A DNA stretch of 64,000 bases, taken from the NCBI GenBank assembly GCA_020051155.1, contig JAGVJK010000006.1, positions 37,369 to 101,368 on the forward strand. The letters run 5' to 3'. Within the stretch, counting starts at the first letter, position 1. Every line of letters starts with the position of its first letter. A program made the position numbers and the translations under genes. The stretch comes from Gammaproteobacteria bacterium. Lineage in GTDB: Bacteria; Pseudomonadota; Gammaproteobacteria; UBA1113. The notes under the pieces were generated by a model. It ran no database searches. It was given only the letters and a program-made list of their open reading frames with translations, and was not told the origin of the DNA. This document shows positions 18,064 to 27,516 of the stretch, in pieces.

Positions 18064-19986
18064 TTAAACCATTTCTTCTGTATCTAAGAAGCTAGCCAAT
18101 TCTTCAGAACGGCTAGGATGGCGTAATTTCCGTAGAGCTTTCGCTTCAATTTGACGAATACGTTCCCGTGTGACGTCAAATTGTTTGCCGACTTCCTCTA
18201 AGGTATGGTCAGTATTCATGTCGATACCAAAGCGCATACGCAACACTTTCGCTTCACGAGGTGTAAGGCTGGATAAGACTTTTTGAATCGCCTTGCTCAA
18301 TCCTTCACCGGTGGCTGCTTCCAGTGGGGAAATGGTACCACGGTCTTCGATGAAATCACCCAAGGTGGAGTCATCATCATCACCGATGGTGGTTTCCATG
18401 GAAATGGGCTCTTTCGCAATTTTCAACACTTTGCGAACCTTATCCTCCGGCATCAGCAAACGTTTGCTGAGTTCTTCGGGGGTGGGCTCCAAACCGGTTT
18501 CTTGCAGCATTTGCCGAGAGATACGGTTTAACTTGTTAATCGTCTCAATCATATGAACCGGAATTCGAATGGTTCTCGCTTGATCGGCAATAGAACGAGT
18601 GATTGCTTGACGGATCCACCAGGTGGCATACGTTGAAAACTTATAACCACGGCGATATTCAAATTTATCCACGGCTTTCATGAGACCAATGTTACCTTCT
18701 TGAATCAGATCCAAGAATTGTAAGCCGCGATTCGTGTATTTTTTAGCGATGGAAATTACTAACCGCAGGTTTGCTTCCACCATTTCTTTTTTCGCAGAAC
18801 GTGCTTTCGCTTCGCCAATAGACATTTGACGATTGAGTTCTTTAATATCCAATACGGTCAAGTTACAAGAGTCTTCAAGGTTGATAATTTTCTTTTGCGC
18901 ACGAATGATTTCTTTTTCATAGCTAAGTAATTTCTCAGCATTTTTTTTGTTTTTTGCACAAAAGCCAGTAATCCACTCTAAATTAGTTTCTTGGGTACGG
19001 AAGGACGTAACGAATACTTTTTTCTGAATTTTAACCTTGTTAACACAAATATCCAGAACGAAACGCTCTTGTGAGCGCACTTGCTCTAAGAGACCGCGCA
19101 TATTGCGGATCAACTGATCCAATTGACGGGGAGCTAACTTAAAGTTAACAAACATTTCCGCCAATTGAGCCCGATATTTTTCAGTGGTTTTATGTTTTTT
19201 ACCATGCTTTTCTTCGGCAGCCAGAACTTTTTTGTATAGAGTTTCTAACTCATCAAAGCGTGTTTTTACTAAGATAGGATCGGGGCCAGTGTCGAGAGGA
19301 TCGGCATCTTCGTCAGTTTTGGCTTTACCACCTTCACCTTCTCCGCCTTCATCTTCATCCTCATCTTCAGCAACGGCAACAGTGCTTTCTTCGGCTTCAC
19401 TAGCGAGTAGTGCATCTTCTTTTTCACTTAACTCCATGGCTTCTATATCAGCAAAGCCAGTGATGAGGTCGCTTAATTTGCCGTGCTCAGGATCAATTGC
19501 CTTATAAAGATCGATAATTTGTTTAATAATTTGTGGGTAAGCAGCTAAGGCATTGAGTACCATGCGCAAACCTTCCTCGATGCGACGAGCAATAGCAATT
19601 TCGCCTTGACGAGTCAGCAACTCGACGGAACCCATTTCCCGCATGTACATACGAACGGGATCATTCGTTCTCGCGGCCTCAAGGTGATTGAAGCTAGCAA
19701 ACTCTTCTTCATCAGCTACAGGGCTAATAACGCGTTTGAATTGTAAGTCATCGGCATCTGGCGCTACGTCAACCACTTCGATGCCCATATCAAGGATCAT
19801 ATCGATGACGGATTGAATCTGATCGGGTTCAATAATTTCAGTGGGCAAATGATCGCTGATTTCTGCAAAGGTTACATAACCTCGCTCTTCGCCTTTATCA
19901 ATTAGTTGTTTTAACAAGGATTGTCCTTGCTCCCCTGGTTGGGTCGCACCTGTTTCTTCAGCCATTTTATCGTGACTCAAACTCAT
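18064..19986 (-). CDS. rpoD: RNA polymerase sigma factor RpoD (sigma-70)
   Basis: This is the primary sigma factor. The 640-aa protein has region 1.1 at the N-terminus, region 1.2 ([17 protein letters not shown]), and an acidic non-conserved insert (about 195-225, Glu/Asp/Gly-rich). Region 2 follows with the core-binding and -10 reading helices ([15 protein letters not shown]), then region 3 and region 4 ([18 protein letters not shown]) for -35 recognition. It is the last gene of the rpsU-yqeY-dnaG-rpoD order. A GGAACGT/ACGTTCC stem at 20011-20035 lies in its 5' leader. Confidence 0.98.
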   Translation of the reverse strand: MSLSHDKMAEETGATQPGEQGQSLLKQLIDKGEERGYVTFAEISDHLPTEIIEPDQIQSVIDMILDMGIEVVDVAPDADDLQFKRVISPVADEEEFASFNHLEAARTNDPVRMYMREMGSVELLTRQGEIAIARRIEEGLRMVLNALAAYPQIIKQIIDLYKAIDPEHGKLSDLITGFADIEAMELSEKEDALLASEAEESTVAVAEDEDEDEGGEGEGGKAKTDEDADPLDTGPDPILVKTRFDELETLYKKVLAAEEKHGKKHKTTEKYRAQLAEMFVNFKLAPRQLDQLIRNMRGLLEQVRSQERFVLDICVNKVKIQKKVFVTSFRTQETNLEWITGFCAKNKKNAEKLLSYEKEIIRAQKKIINLEDSCNLTVLDIKELNRQMSIGEAKARSAKKEMVEANLRLVISIAKKYTNRGLQFLDLIQEGNIGLMKAVDKFEYRRGYKFSTYATWWIRQAITRSIADQARTIRIPVHMIETINKLNRISRQMLQETGLEPTPEELSKRLLMPEDKVRKVLKIAKEPISMETTIGDDDDSTLGDFIEDRGTISPLEAATGEGLSKAIQKVLSSLTPREAKVLRMRFGIDMNTDHTLEEVGKQFDVTRERIRQIEAKALRKLRHPSRSEELASFLDTEEMV

Positions 19987-20010
19987 GTTTTCAAATACCC
20001 CTAGCTTTAG

Positions 20011-20035
20011 GGAACGTTAAGGATGGGTACGTTCC
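20011..20035 (-). promoter_or_regulatory. 5'-leader hairpin of rpoD
   Basis: GGAACGT (20011-20017) and ACGTTCC (20029-20035) form a 7-bp stem about 25 bases upstream of the rpoD start. A similar element, GGAACG...CGTTCC, lies at 2464-2487 near the 5' end of the fis leader, also on the minus strand. Shared regulation is speculative. Confidence 0.35.
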
Positions 20036-20140
20036 TAATTGACCAATATAACTAGCTACGTTCATCGAACCAGCCATTCTATTATTTTTTAACCCATATA
20101 TCCAGATTATGGCATGATTTTTTATAATGCCACCCTTCAA

Positions 20141-21913
20141 CTAACTTGAGAGACTCTCCTTGCTCTGTGCAATGAGCTGCTGTAGTTGAATTTTTTCCTC
20201 ATTTTTCAAAGTGCTATGACTTGCCTTCAGCATCAATGCTTCAATCTGCAACTCAATCGTATTCTTCGACAAGCTTTTTAAGATTTCCTTAAATTCTTGC
20301 TCCATGGCGGCGAAGGGCAAAATATGATCAATAATGACCAATCGGCTCAGTATAGATGCAGATTCTGTTCCTTGCCAATGTTGCAAGAGAGTTGCCGTGT
20401 TCGCATGAGGATTCGCTTTAATAAAGTCCATCACGGACAATAGCAATTGATGTGTCGCAGGCAGCGTTTCTGCATAATAAGGTATTGAAATCGTTGGATT
20501 TCGTGCGATCTGTGGATGCTGAATCAAATAACTTAGGGCTCGTTCAATCGGGCTTAAGCGTGGCATGGGTATTTTTTTCTGAGCCGTTCTTAATGGATAA
20601 GGCACGCTTTGATTGCTGGGTTGTTCTGTAATGAGGGATTGAATTTTTTGATTATCGATACGAACTTGTCGTGCCAACTCCTCAGCCATCAATTGTTGAT
20701 AAGCGCCTGGCGGAATTTTTTGTAATAGTGGAACTGCTAATTGGCTTAGGGCGGCTCGGCCATCCAAGGTGGTGGGATCGGTTTTTAAGCGTAATTCTTG
20801 AAACAGGAACTCAACTAAAGGCTTTGCTTTATCAATGCGTAAATTAAAGTTATGCACGCCCTCTTGGCGAATGATGGAGTCGGGATCTTCACCCTCCGGC
20901 AAAAAGAGGAATTTAGCCTGATGACCATCTTGCATCAAAGGCAAAATGTTTTCTAAAGCGCGCCAACCAGCTTGACGTCCAGCACTGTCACCATCAAAAC
21001 AAAAGATAAGTTTTTTCGTGTATCGAAAGAGTCGCTCCAAGTGCTGGCGTGTGGTGGCCGTTCCCAAGGTTGCAACAACATGAGTGACGCCATGTTGGAC
21101 CAGGGCAATTAAATCCATATAGCCTTCAACAATCAGAATGTGTGGAATATTTCCCGAGTGCTGTAATAAATGATATAAGCCATAAAGATCACCTGTGCCT
21201 TTATGATAAATAGGGCTTTCAGGAGAGTTCAGATATTTGGGTAAGCCGTCACCGAGCACGCGCCCGCCGAAACCGACAATTTGGCCCTTACGATTGAAAA
21301 TAGGAAATAAAATACGATCGCGAAAGCGATCATAGGTTTTGCCTTCATCATTACGAATGACTAAACCACATTGCACTAATTGGTTTTGCGCGCCAGGGTG
21401 ATGGGTATTGAAATAATCCAATAATTGCGACCAGCCGGCGGGAGCATAACCCAATTTAAAATGACGAATGGTTTGTTGGTTTAATCCACGTTGTCGCAAA
21501 TATTGTTGCGCTGTTCGCGATTGTTCTAATTGTTGGGTATAAAACTCTTGAGCTTGCAGCATTAACTCATACAAGCTTTGGTGCTGTGTTGATTGTTGCT
21601 GAGTGCGCTCTTGAGAATAAGGCACCGCAACGCCGGCAATCGCAGCTAACTGTTCCACGGCTTCCACAAATTCTAAGCGGTCGAGCTCCATTAAAAAGCC
21701 GATGGCATTGCCATGTTTGCCGCAGCCAAAGCAGTGATAAAATTGTTTGGTAGGGCTGACAGTAAAGGATGGTGTTTTTTCCGTATGGAACGGGCAGAGC
21801 CCAGAAAGATTTGCGCCAGTTTTGCGAAGAGGCACACGATGATCAATGACGTCGACGATATCAACCCGCAACAATAAGTCATTAATAAATGTTTCAGGAA
21901 TATGTCGTGCCAT
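20141..21913 (-). CDS. dnaG: DNA primase
   Basis: DnaG makes RNA primers at the replication fork. The 590-aa protein has the N-terminal CHC2 zinc ribbon (CPFH...FYHCFGCG, residues about 40-65), the central TOPRIM domain (ILIVEGYMDLIAL and FDGDSAGRQAG) and a C-terminal helicase-binding domain. Length and motif order are normal. It sits between yqeY and rpoD in the macromolecular-synthesis order. Confidence 0.98.
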   Translation of the reverse strand: MARHIPETFINDLLLRVDIVDVIDHRVPLRKTGANLSGLCPFHTEKTPSFTVSPTKQFYHCFGCGKHGNAIGFLMELDRLEFVEAVEQLAAIAGVAVPYSQERTQQQSTQHQSLYELMLQAQEFYTQQLEQSRTAQQYLRQRGLNQQTIRHFKLGYAPAGWSQLLDYFNTHHPGAQNQLVQCGLVIRNDEGKTYDRFRDRILFPIFNRKGQIVGFGGRVLGDGLPKYLNSPESPIYHKGTGDLYGLYHLLQHSGNIPHILIVEGYMDLIALVQHGVTHVVATLGTATTRQHLERLFRYTKKLIFCFDGDSAGRQAGWRALENILPLMQDGHQAKFLFLPEGEDPDSIIRQEGVHNFNLRIDKAKPLVEFLFQELRLKTDPTTLDGRAALSQLAVPLLQKIPPGAYQQLMAEELARQVRIDNQKIQSLITEQPSNQSVPYPLRTAQKKIPMPRLSPIERALSYLIQHPQIARNPTISIPYYAETLPATHQLLLSVMDFIKANPHANTATLLQHWQGTESASILSRLVIIDHILPFAAMEQEFKEILKSLSKNTIELQIEALMLKASHSTLKNEEKIQLQQLIAQSKESLSS

Positions 21914-21976
21914 GGTGTTCCTCCATCATAAGGTCGCCAAAGCGAACAAAAGCTTCATACCGTGGCTCAAGAGGAC

Positions 21977-22432
21977 CTACAGTTTAGATAAAGCATCTTT
22001 GACGAGCTTGCTAGCCATTGTCCCATCTGCACGGCCTTGAATCTGTGGCTTTAAGTGAGCCATGACCTTGCCCATGTCTTTAATATCCTTTGCCTCAACA
22101 GCAGCAATGGCTTGAGAAATCAATTGTGCAACTTCGGCATCGGTCAAAGGTTGTGGTAAATATTGCAGGATGATGGTCAGCTCAGCTTGTTCTTTTGCGG
22201 CTAACTCCGCACGTCCGGCTGTGTTGTATTGCTCAATGGACTCGCGGCGTTGGCGCGCCATCTTGTCTAATAGAGCGATTAGCTGATCATCATTAAGAGT
22301 AATGCGCTCATCGACTTCTCGTTGCTTAATGCCAGCCATGATAAAACGCAAGGTGGTCACTAACTCTTTGTCGTGAGCACGCATCGCATTTTTTAAATCG
22401 GTATCTATTCGTTGTTTGATTGTTTCGCTCAT
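21977..22432 (-). CDS. yqeY: GatB/YqeY domain protein
   Basis: This 151-aa stand-alone helical domain is homologous to the C-terminal tRNA-binding part of GatB. It has the family pattern KNAMRAHDKELVTTLR, REVDERITLNDDQL and a C-terminal MGKVMAHLKPQIQGRADG. Its position between rpsU and dnaG is conserved in many gammaproteobacteria. The biochemical role is not settled in the family; a link to tRNA or translation is assumed. Confidence 0.93.
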   Translation of the reverse strand: MSETIKQRIDTDLKNAMRAHDKELVTTLRFIMAGIKQREVDERITLNDDQLIALLDKMARQRRESIEQYNTAGRAELAAKEQAELTIILQYLPQPLTDAEVAQLISQAIAAVEAKDIKDMGKVMAHLKPQIQGRADGTMASKLVKDALSKL

Positions 22433-22521
22433 AAAGGTATTACCTGTTTGTGCAGGGACTCCAGCGGGAATCCCTCCCTGTTATTTGCCCTACGCTCAAC
22501 AACGTAACGTCGAGCTTACCA

Positions 22522-22572
22522 TCAAGGGAAAGAACCCTTTCCTTCCCTTGATAATGCCTCTCAGAGGAGAGG
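22522..22572 (-). terminator. Two hairpins between rpsU and yqeY
   Basis: TCAAGGGAA (22522-22530) pairs with TTCCCTTGA (22543-22551), and CCTCTC/GAGAGG form a second stem at 22557-22572. Both lie in the 163-base gap after rpsU. Neither is followed by a strong U-tract, so they may attenuate or process the message, as the rpsU-dnaG junction does in E. coli, rather than fully end it. Confidence 0.45.
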
Positions 22573-22595
22573 TTCAGCGAAAAATTTGAGAACGG

Positions 22596-22844
22596 TTACT
22601 TTTGTTTTTTACCGCGAGCTACCTTGCCTCGTATGCCGCGGGATGGCATAGGAGCAGCTTTAGCTTCTTGTTTAATGCGACGTTTTACCGCAGCAGCTTT
22701 TTCTTGAGCGCGGATTTTTGCTTTTTTAACGTGACGAGCACGTTTTTTCAATTCTTGTAAAACACTAGCTTTTTCACAGGCACGTTTGAAACGGCGCAAT
22801 AAGCTGTCAACGTTTTCTGATTTTTTCGAAACAACGCTTGGCAT
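22596..22844 (-). CDS. rpsU: 30S ribosomal protein S21
   Basis: S21 is a small basic 30S protein involved in initiation. At 82 aa it is slightly longer than the 71-aa E. coli protein, with an extra Lys/Arg-rich tail (GIRGKVARGKKQK). The core ENVDSLLRRFKRACEKASVLQELKKR is typical. It is the first gene of the rpsU-yqeY-dnaG-rpoD order. Confidence 0.96.
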   Translation of the reverse strand: MPSVVSKKSENVDSLLRRFKRACEKASVLQELKKRARHVKKAKIRAQEKAAAVKRRIKQEAKAAPMPSRGIRGKVARGKKQK

Positions 22845-23013
22845 GTAATTGGTTACCTTAAATTTAATGGTTAACTTAATTCATTTCGTCCTTTGGAAGA
22901 GCAAAAGGGGGCTGAAATAGCCTAATAACCTTATGATCTCGCCCAATATAAGGCAGAAAATTTTGCAAGTTTAATGACTTCCGGATCAAAAAGCAACAAC
23001 TTTAGGAGAAACC

Positions 23014-23898
23014 TCACGCGTTCTTACGAGCTTGATAGGCTTTAAACAATCGTTCCCAAACTGGCTTTTTAGGGAAGGTACCTACATTTTCTCCATTCAA
23101 GGTCGATATCGGCATGATTTCCTTGGTGGAGCTGGTTACCCATATTTCGTCAGCGTCTTTTAATTGTGCCTCAGTAATAGGGGTTTCCTGGCAGAGGATG
23201 CCTTGTTCTTTTGCTAACTCAATGACTAAACCACGGGTAATGCCCGGCAGCAATTGATAACTGAGAGGGGGCGTCAAGATGGTTTCTGACTTCACAATAA
23301 AGACATTGCTCACTGAAGCTTCTGTCACATAGCCATCGCGCAATAGAATGGTTTCATCGGCATTTAAGTCTTGGGATTGCTGGCGCAGCAAAATATTGCC
23401 CAATAAACTAACAGATTTAATATCACAACGATCCCAGCGGATATCCTTCGCGGTAATTGCTTTCAAGCCACGACTCGATGTTTCAAGCGTAGGCGGTGTA
23501 AATGGCATCGCATAAGCAAACAACGAGGGTTGAATCACGGCGGGAAAGACATGTTCACGAGTGGGATAGGTACCGCGCGTATATTGCAAATAAATATAGT
23601 TAAACTCAGAGGTGGATAGCGCCAGTAATTCAGAGATGATCCCAGTAATTTCCTCCAAGGAATGGGTTAAAGGAATACGGATTTTCGCAAGATTTTTCAC
23701 CAACCGGTCTAAATGGGGCTCTAATAAAAAAGGTTTTTTAGAGTAGGCAGGAATCACTTCATAACAGCCATCACCATAAAGAAAGCCACGGTCGAGCACG
23801 GAAACGTGTAAATCTTTTAATTCTGCAAATGTGCCATTCAAATAACCGATAGGTCCAGATACTTGATGAGCAGAGAGCTTATGAGTTGATGTTGCCAT
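23014..23898 (-). CDS. dat: D-amino-acid transaminase (class IV PLP enzyme)
   Basis: It probably interconverts D-Ala and D-Glu for peptidoglycan; a branched-chain aminotransferase is the alternative. The 294-aa fold-type IV protein has VLDRGFLYGDGCYEV, the D-transaminase-like YLQYTRGTYPTREH (RxxR/H carboxylate trap), the PLP lysine in DIKSVSLLGNILLRQQ, and the phosphate-binding SVSNVFIV and LLPGITRG. It is transcribed alone toward rpsU. Confidence 0.88.
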   Translation of the reverse strand: MATSTHKLSAHQVSGPIGYLNGTFAELKDLHVSVLDRGFLYGDGCYEVIPAYSKKPFLLEPHLDRLVKNLAKIRIPLTHSLEEITGIISELLALSTSEFNYIYLQYTRGTYPTREHVFPAVIQPSLFAYAMPFTPPTLETSSRGLKAITAKDIRWDRCDIKSVSLLGNILLRQQSQDLNADETILLRDGYVTEASVSNVFIVKSETILTPPLSYQLLPGITRGLVIELAKEQGILCQETPITEAQLKDADEIWVTSSTKEIMPISTLNGENVGTFPKKPVWERLFKAYQARKNA

Positions 23899-24020
23899 GA
23901 GAATCCTCCAAATGAGTAGCTGAGAGTATTGTCTTTAATCTTTAGAATTGTAGTAACTCTCATGGGAAAGAGCTAGTTATTTATGATGGGGTTACATAAG
24001 ACGTGTTTAGGATGGAGATC

Positions 24021-26201
24021 TTAGTTGCTAAGGATCTCCACCTTTTTCGTCGTATCTACCAGCTTAGTGGAGAGTAAACAAATAATCGCCTGGTTGAATG
24101 CAGTGGCAAGCAGAGGATCATTTAACTCCATGCTGGCTAAGTCGCGTTTGGTTAATCGTTTTAAACTAGAAGCTTCTTCCGCAAGGATGGATGCGCTGCG
24201 ACTGGAATTTAAGTAAAACGCTAATTCACCCACAATATTACCAGGACCAATTGTAAATAGTTTTTTTGTCCGTGTTTTACCAACATTAATAAACACGGTT
24301 AAATAACCTGCCTCTAGGTAGTATAATTCCTGTGAAAGATGTCCTTGATACACTAACATATCACCTTTGTTCAAATGAATATCATCAAAGTATTTAGGAA
24401 TGCTAGACGCAAGAGTTTTATCACCTAAAAAATCTTCCAGCTTGATGCGTTGTGTGGCAGCTGCTTCTACTGCGTAATGATTTTCTTTAAGTACTTCAAC
24501 TTCACAAAAATCAAGGGCTGTATCTGCATCAGGGATGTATCGGAAAAAATCATGGAACTGTAACCACGTCATTTTTTTTGCTAACTCAGGATAATTATTT
24601 TCCGAAAAGCCTGTCAGAATCACACATAGTTTTTCTTCTGCGGCAAATTGGCTAATTTTTTGAAAACTGACTTGGACAGAGGAGTCAATACCACAGACAC
24701 GCTCAAAGTCATAAAGCACATATTTTGCAGGCTCATCTCGTTGCTCTGCGAGTAGGCTTTTCAACTGAATCACGGAGACAGCCGTAGATCCAAAAAACAG
24801 ATAATCTTGTAATTTTAAATAAATAATTTTATCGCCATTTTTTTTCAGAATGGCTTGCGCTTCAGGCTCTCGCCCTTTGGAGCTCGTTAATTCTTTGCCA
24901 TCCATAACAAAGCGAAGGTTATTAATGCGGCTATAGGTCATCATAAAGAACAGTACCGAAATGAAAAATCCGGCAATAGCTCCTTTGACAAATCCGAAGG
25001 ACATCACAGCAAATACGACCGCACAAATAATAAAGCTATCCCAGACGTCTAATCGATCTCGCAGACGAAACGTCCATTTGTAAAATAATGAAAGCCCCGC
25101 AAGAAAAACTAAACCAATCAGGATGAAACGGGGTAAGTAATTAATGATGTCTTGAATAAAAAATAAGGTGGCGATACAAGAGAGGCCTGAAATAATACCA
25201 ATGGTTCGAGTGTGGATATTAAATTTTTCACATAAAGAAGTACCTAACTCTTCGTGGTAACCGATCAAGCCGCCGGTCAATGCAGAAAAAATATTTGCAA
25301 GACCGGTGACGCGTAATTCTTTATTAAAATCGATTTCCTTTTTGATAATCAATTCTAAACTCAAGTTGATAAATAACAAGGCTAGAAGACTGACAAAGGC
25401 AATCATCAACATAGTGCCCAGTTGATCGAAAATAAGGTACCAGTCAATGGACTCAGTGAATGTCATCGTTGTTACGAAGGAGTGCCAAGAGATCGGTGTG
25501 ATATGTAACAATAAATTGTTTTGTTGTGCCCATGCAACGGATTGGCCCGAGGCAAACAAAACGATATAAAATAAGATGAGGCCACCAATAATCGAGCCTG
25601 AAAAAAATAACGGATGTGAATATCGCTCGAAGATAACAAATAACCCTAAGCCAAAACACAAACTAGGCACCCAAAGTAGCCAAGCAGTCAGATCAAACAA
25701 GTGATTAACCATTTCCAATGTAAAATGATGAGTGGGAACTGCTTGCTTAATACTGCTGAGAAGCAAGAGTAATCCAGCACTGGCAAGAAACCCTGCAATC
25801 ACCGGAAAGGGTGCAAATCGCGCGAAGTTTCCCAGTCGAAAGGTTCCAAAACCAAAAAATAATAACCCAGTGATGAAGGTTGTCAGAGAGATTGAAATTA
25901 GAATGGTTAAAAAAGCTCCGTGACCCGTACTAAAATACAAAGCCATAGAGTGCACCATTAGAATGATAAGAGGTAATGGTTCATTTTTGGGGCGTGAAAA
26001 GGCCGTAGGAATGCTACTAAAGAGTGCAATAATAAGTGTTACGATACCAGCGCCGAGCAGTGTACATAAAATACCATAGGGTAACATTTCCTCTAAGGGT
26101 CCCGTGTAAATAAGCTGTGAGTAAGCGAGACAGACTGCGATGCCAGAAAAAGATAATCGGCCAGCCAGCGATGAGGCGACTATTAATGACTTCCTATTCA
26201 T
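24021..26201 (-). CDS. SulP-family anion transporter with STAS and cyclic-nucleotide-binding-type domains
   Basis: This inner-membrane transporter probably carries sulfate, bicarbonate or another anion. From the ATG at 26201 (GGAG six bases upstream) it is 726 aa; a TTG at 26255 is unlikely. About 11-12 hydrophobic segments span residues 1-430, followed by a STAS domain (about 440-560). The C-terminal region, about 590-710, reads as a cyclic-nucleotide-type beta-roll (KGDMLVYQGHLSQELYYLEAG, GPGNIVGELAFY, SRSASILAEE). Whether nucleotide is bound is unknown. It lies directly downstream of rsgA and is probably cotranscribed. Confidence 0.88.
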   Translation of the reverse strand: MNRKSLIVASSLAGRLSFSGIAVCLAYSQLIYTGPLEEMLPYGILCTLLGAGIVTLIIALFSSIPTAFSRPKNEPLPLIILMVHSMALYFSTGHGAFLTILISISLTTFITGLLFFGFGTFRLGNFARFAPFPVIAGFLASAGLLLLLSSIKQAVPTHHFTLEMVNHLFDLTAWLLWVPSLCFGLGLFVIFERYSHPLFFSGSIIGGLILFYIVLFASGQSVAWAQQNNLLLHITPISWHSFVTTMTFTESIDWYLIFDQLGTMLMIAFVSLLALLFINLSLELIIKKEIDFNKELRVTGLANIFSALTGGLIGYHEELGTSLCEKFNIHTRTIGIISGLSCIATLFFIQDIINYLPRFILIGLVFLAGLSLFYKWTFRLRDRLDVWDSFIICAVVFAVMSFGFVKGAIAGFFISVLFFMMTYSRINNLRFVMDGKELTSSKGREPEAQAILKKNGDKIIYLKLQDYLFFGSTAVSVIQLKSLLAEQRDEPAKYVLYDFERVCGIDSSVQVSFQKISQFAAEEKLCVILTGFSENNYPELAKKMTWLQFHDFFRYIPDADTALDFCEVEVLKENHYAVEAAATQRIKLEDFLGDKTLASSIPKYFDDIHLNKGDMLVYQGHLSQELYYLEAGYLTVFINVGKTRTKKLFTIGPGNIVGELAFYLNSSRSASILAEEASSLKRLTKRDLASMELNDPLLATAFNQAIICLLSTKLVDTTKKVEILSN

Positions 26202-26251
26202 AAAAACTCCAAACTGCGATTTGTTTAATCTATCGCATATCGCGGGATGTC

Positions 26252-27238
26252 TCAAGAAGTTAGAAGTGTTAAGTAGTTTTGATAACGTTGTTGAGGGATT
26301 AAACCTTGCGTGATGGCTGTTTTAATCGCACAAGAGATTTCATTATTGTGCTGGCAGTTGCGAAATTGACACTGCTCTAAGTAGGGCGAAAATTCAGGAT
26401 AACCGGCCAAGAGTTCTTGGAAGGTAATCGGCCAAAGATTAAATTGTCGTACGCCGGGGGAATCAATCAGATCACCACCACTCGGTAAATGGTAGAGTAC
26501 CGCTGTTGTGGTGGTGTGTGTGCCTAAACCAGATTGTTGAGACAAGTCACCCACTTGAATGACCTGGTGAGGAGTCAACGCTTGTATTAAGGATGATTTA
26601 CCAACACCCGATTGTCCGACTAAAATGCTGACTTCATGCTGTAAACATGCCGCTAATGCCTCTAACCCATGAGATTGGTGTGCGCTGGCTAACACGATGG
26701 GAAAGTTTAAGTGTTGATAGGTTTCTAGTAGATGTTGCTGTAATGACGCTGCTTCCGGCAAATCTGCTTTATTAACGACGATAGCGGGTTTTAGTTGTAA
26801 TTGATGAGCTGCAATAAGAAATTTATCAATTTGTAAAAAACTAACGGGTGGAAATGGCGCAATGACAATGATCATTTGTGTCATGTTGGCGGCAATAGGT
26901 TTACGGTTGCCGTTGCGATCTAAGCGTACTAACTGCGTATGTCTCTCTTTAATGGCGATGACAACACCGCGTTGATCATGACTTTCTTGCCAAATCACTT
27001 GATCGCCACAAACCGGCGTGGGTAAATGTTGGCGCAAGTGACAGGCGTAAAGCATACCGTGCTCATCTTCAATCTCAACTTGAGTGCCAAAACGGCGCAC
27101 AAGTAAACCAGATTGCTCGGGCCCTAAGGGTTGTGAAGATTGCTCAAGCTCCGATGTTGCAGCCGGCGTTGATTGACGAGAAGCCTGCTTATCCTGGATA
27201 CGACGTTGCTGTTGGTGGGTAATTTTGCGTTTGCTCAT
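26252..27238 (-). CDS. rsgA: Ribosome small-subunit-dependent GTPase A
   Basis: RsgA is a circularly permuted GTPase that helps 30S maturation. The 328-aa protein has an N-terminal OB fold, then G4 (VVNKADLPEA) before G1 (ILVGQSGVGKSSLIQ) and G3 (DSPGVRQF), the permuted order that defines the family. A C-terminal zinc site follows (CQFRNCQHNNEISC). It is divergent from the AlbA_2 gene. Confidence 0.96.
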   Translation of the reverse strand: MSKRKITHQQQRRIQDKQASRQSTPAATSELEQSSQPLGPEQSGLLVRRFGTQVEIEDEHGMLYACHLRQHLPTPVCGDQVIWQESHDQRGVVIAIKERHTQLVRLDRNGNRKPIAANMTQMIIVIAPFPPVSFLQIDKFLIAAHQLQLKPAIVVNKADLPEAASLQQHLLETYQHLNFPIVLASAHQSHGLEALAACLQHEVSILVGQSGVGKSSLIQALTPHQVIQVGDLSQQSGLGTHTTTTAVLYHLPSGGDLIDSPGVRQFNLWPITFQELLAGYPEFSPYLEQCQFRNCQHNNEISCAIKTAITQGLIPQQRYQNYLTLLTS

Positions 27239-27371
27239 GGGGGGATATTCTATACCGATTGCACCATGAGATGCAAAGTTAGTGCTCTTGGTTGAAGAGC
27301 AGATGCATTAGGAGTAAAGGTAACGCCATGTTTATTAATGAATTTTTATAAATATTATTGAGTTTTTGCGG

Positions 27372-27495
27372 TTGGTGCAATTATGTGAAAGATTGGTGCA
27401 ATTGGTGCAATTATGGAGAAATTGGTGCAATTGGTGCAATTACGTTATAATTGGTGCAATTGGTGCAATTGGTGCAATTGGTGCAATTGGTGCAA
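27372..27495 (+). promoter_or_regulatory. Ten TTGGTGCAA operators overlapping a promoter
   Basis: The 9-mer TTGGTGCAA, itself a TTG-NNN-CAA palindrome, occurs ten times: one at 27372, abutting pairs at 27393/27402 and 27422/27431, and five in a row from 27451 to 27495. Groups are separated by 11-12 bases. A perfect TATAAT (27446-27451) lies between groups three and four, with TTGGTG at 27422 as a possible -35 (18-base spacer). Tight autoregulation of the downstream gene is likely. Confidence 0.75.
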
Positions 27496-27516
27496 TTTAA
27501 TCAAAAAGGAATATCC

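Noticed and set aside
18283..19507. Plus-strand open frames inside rpoD
   Set aside because: Shadows of the rpoD coding sequence, especially its acidic repeat region, with no ribosome sites.
27372..27495. CRISPR array
   Set aside because: Units are 9 bp and abut without spacers; no array-like repeat-spacer pattern or cas genes occur anywhere in the window.
27451..27516. Longer N-terminus for the AlbA_2 protein (MVQLVQLVQ...)
   Set aside because: It is just translation of the TTGGTGCAA operators; a proper ribosome site precedes the ATG at 27517.
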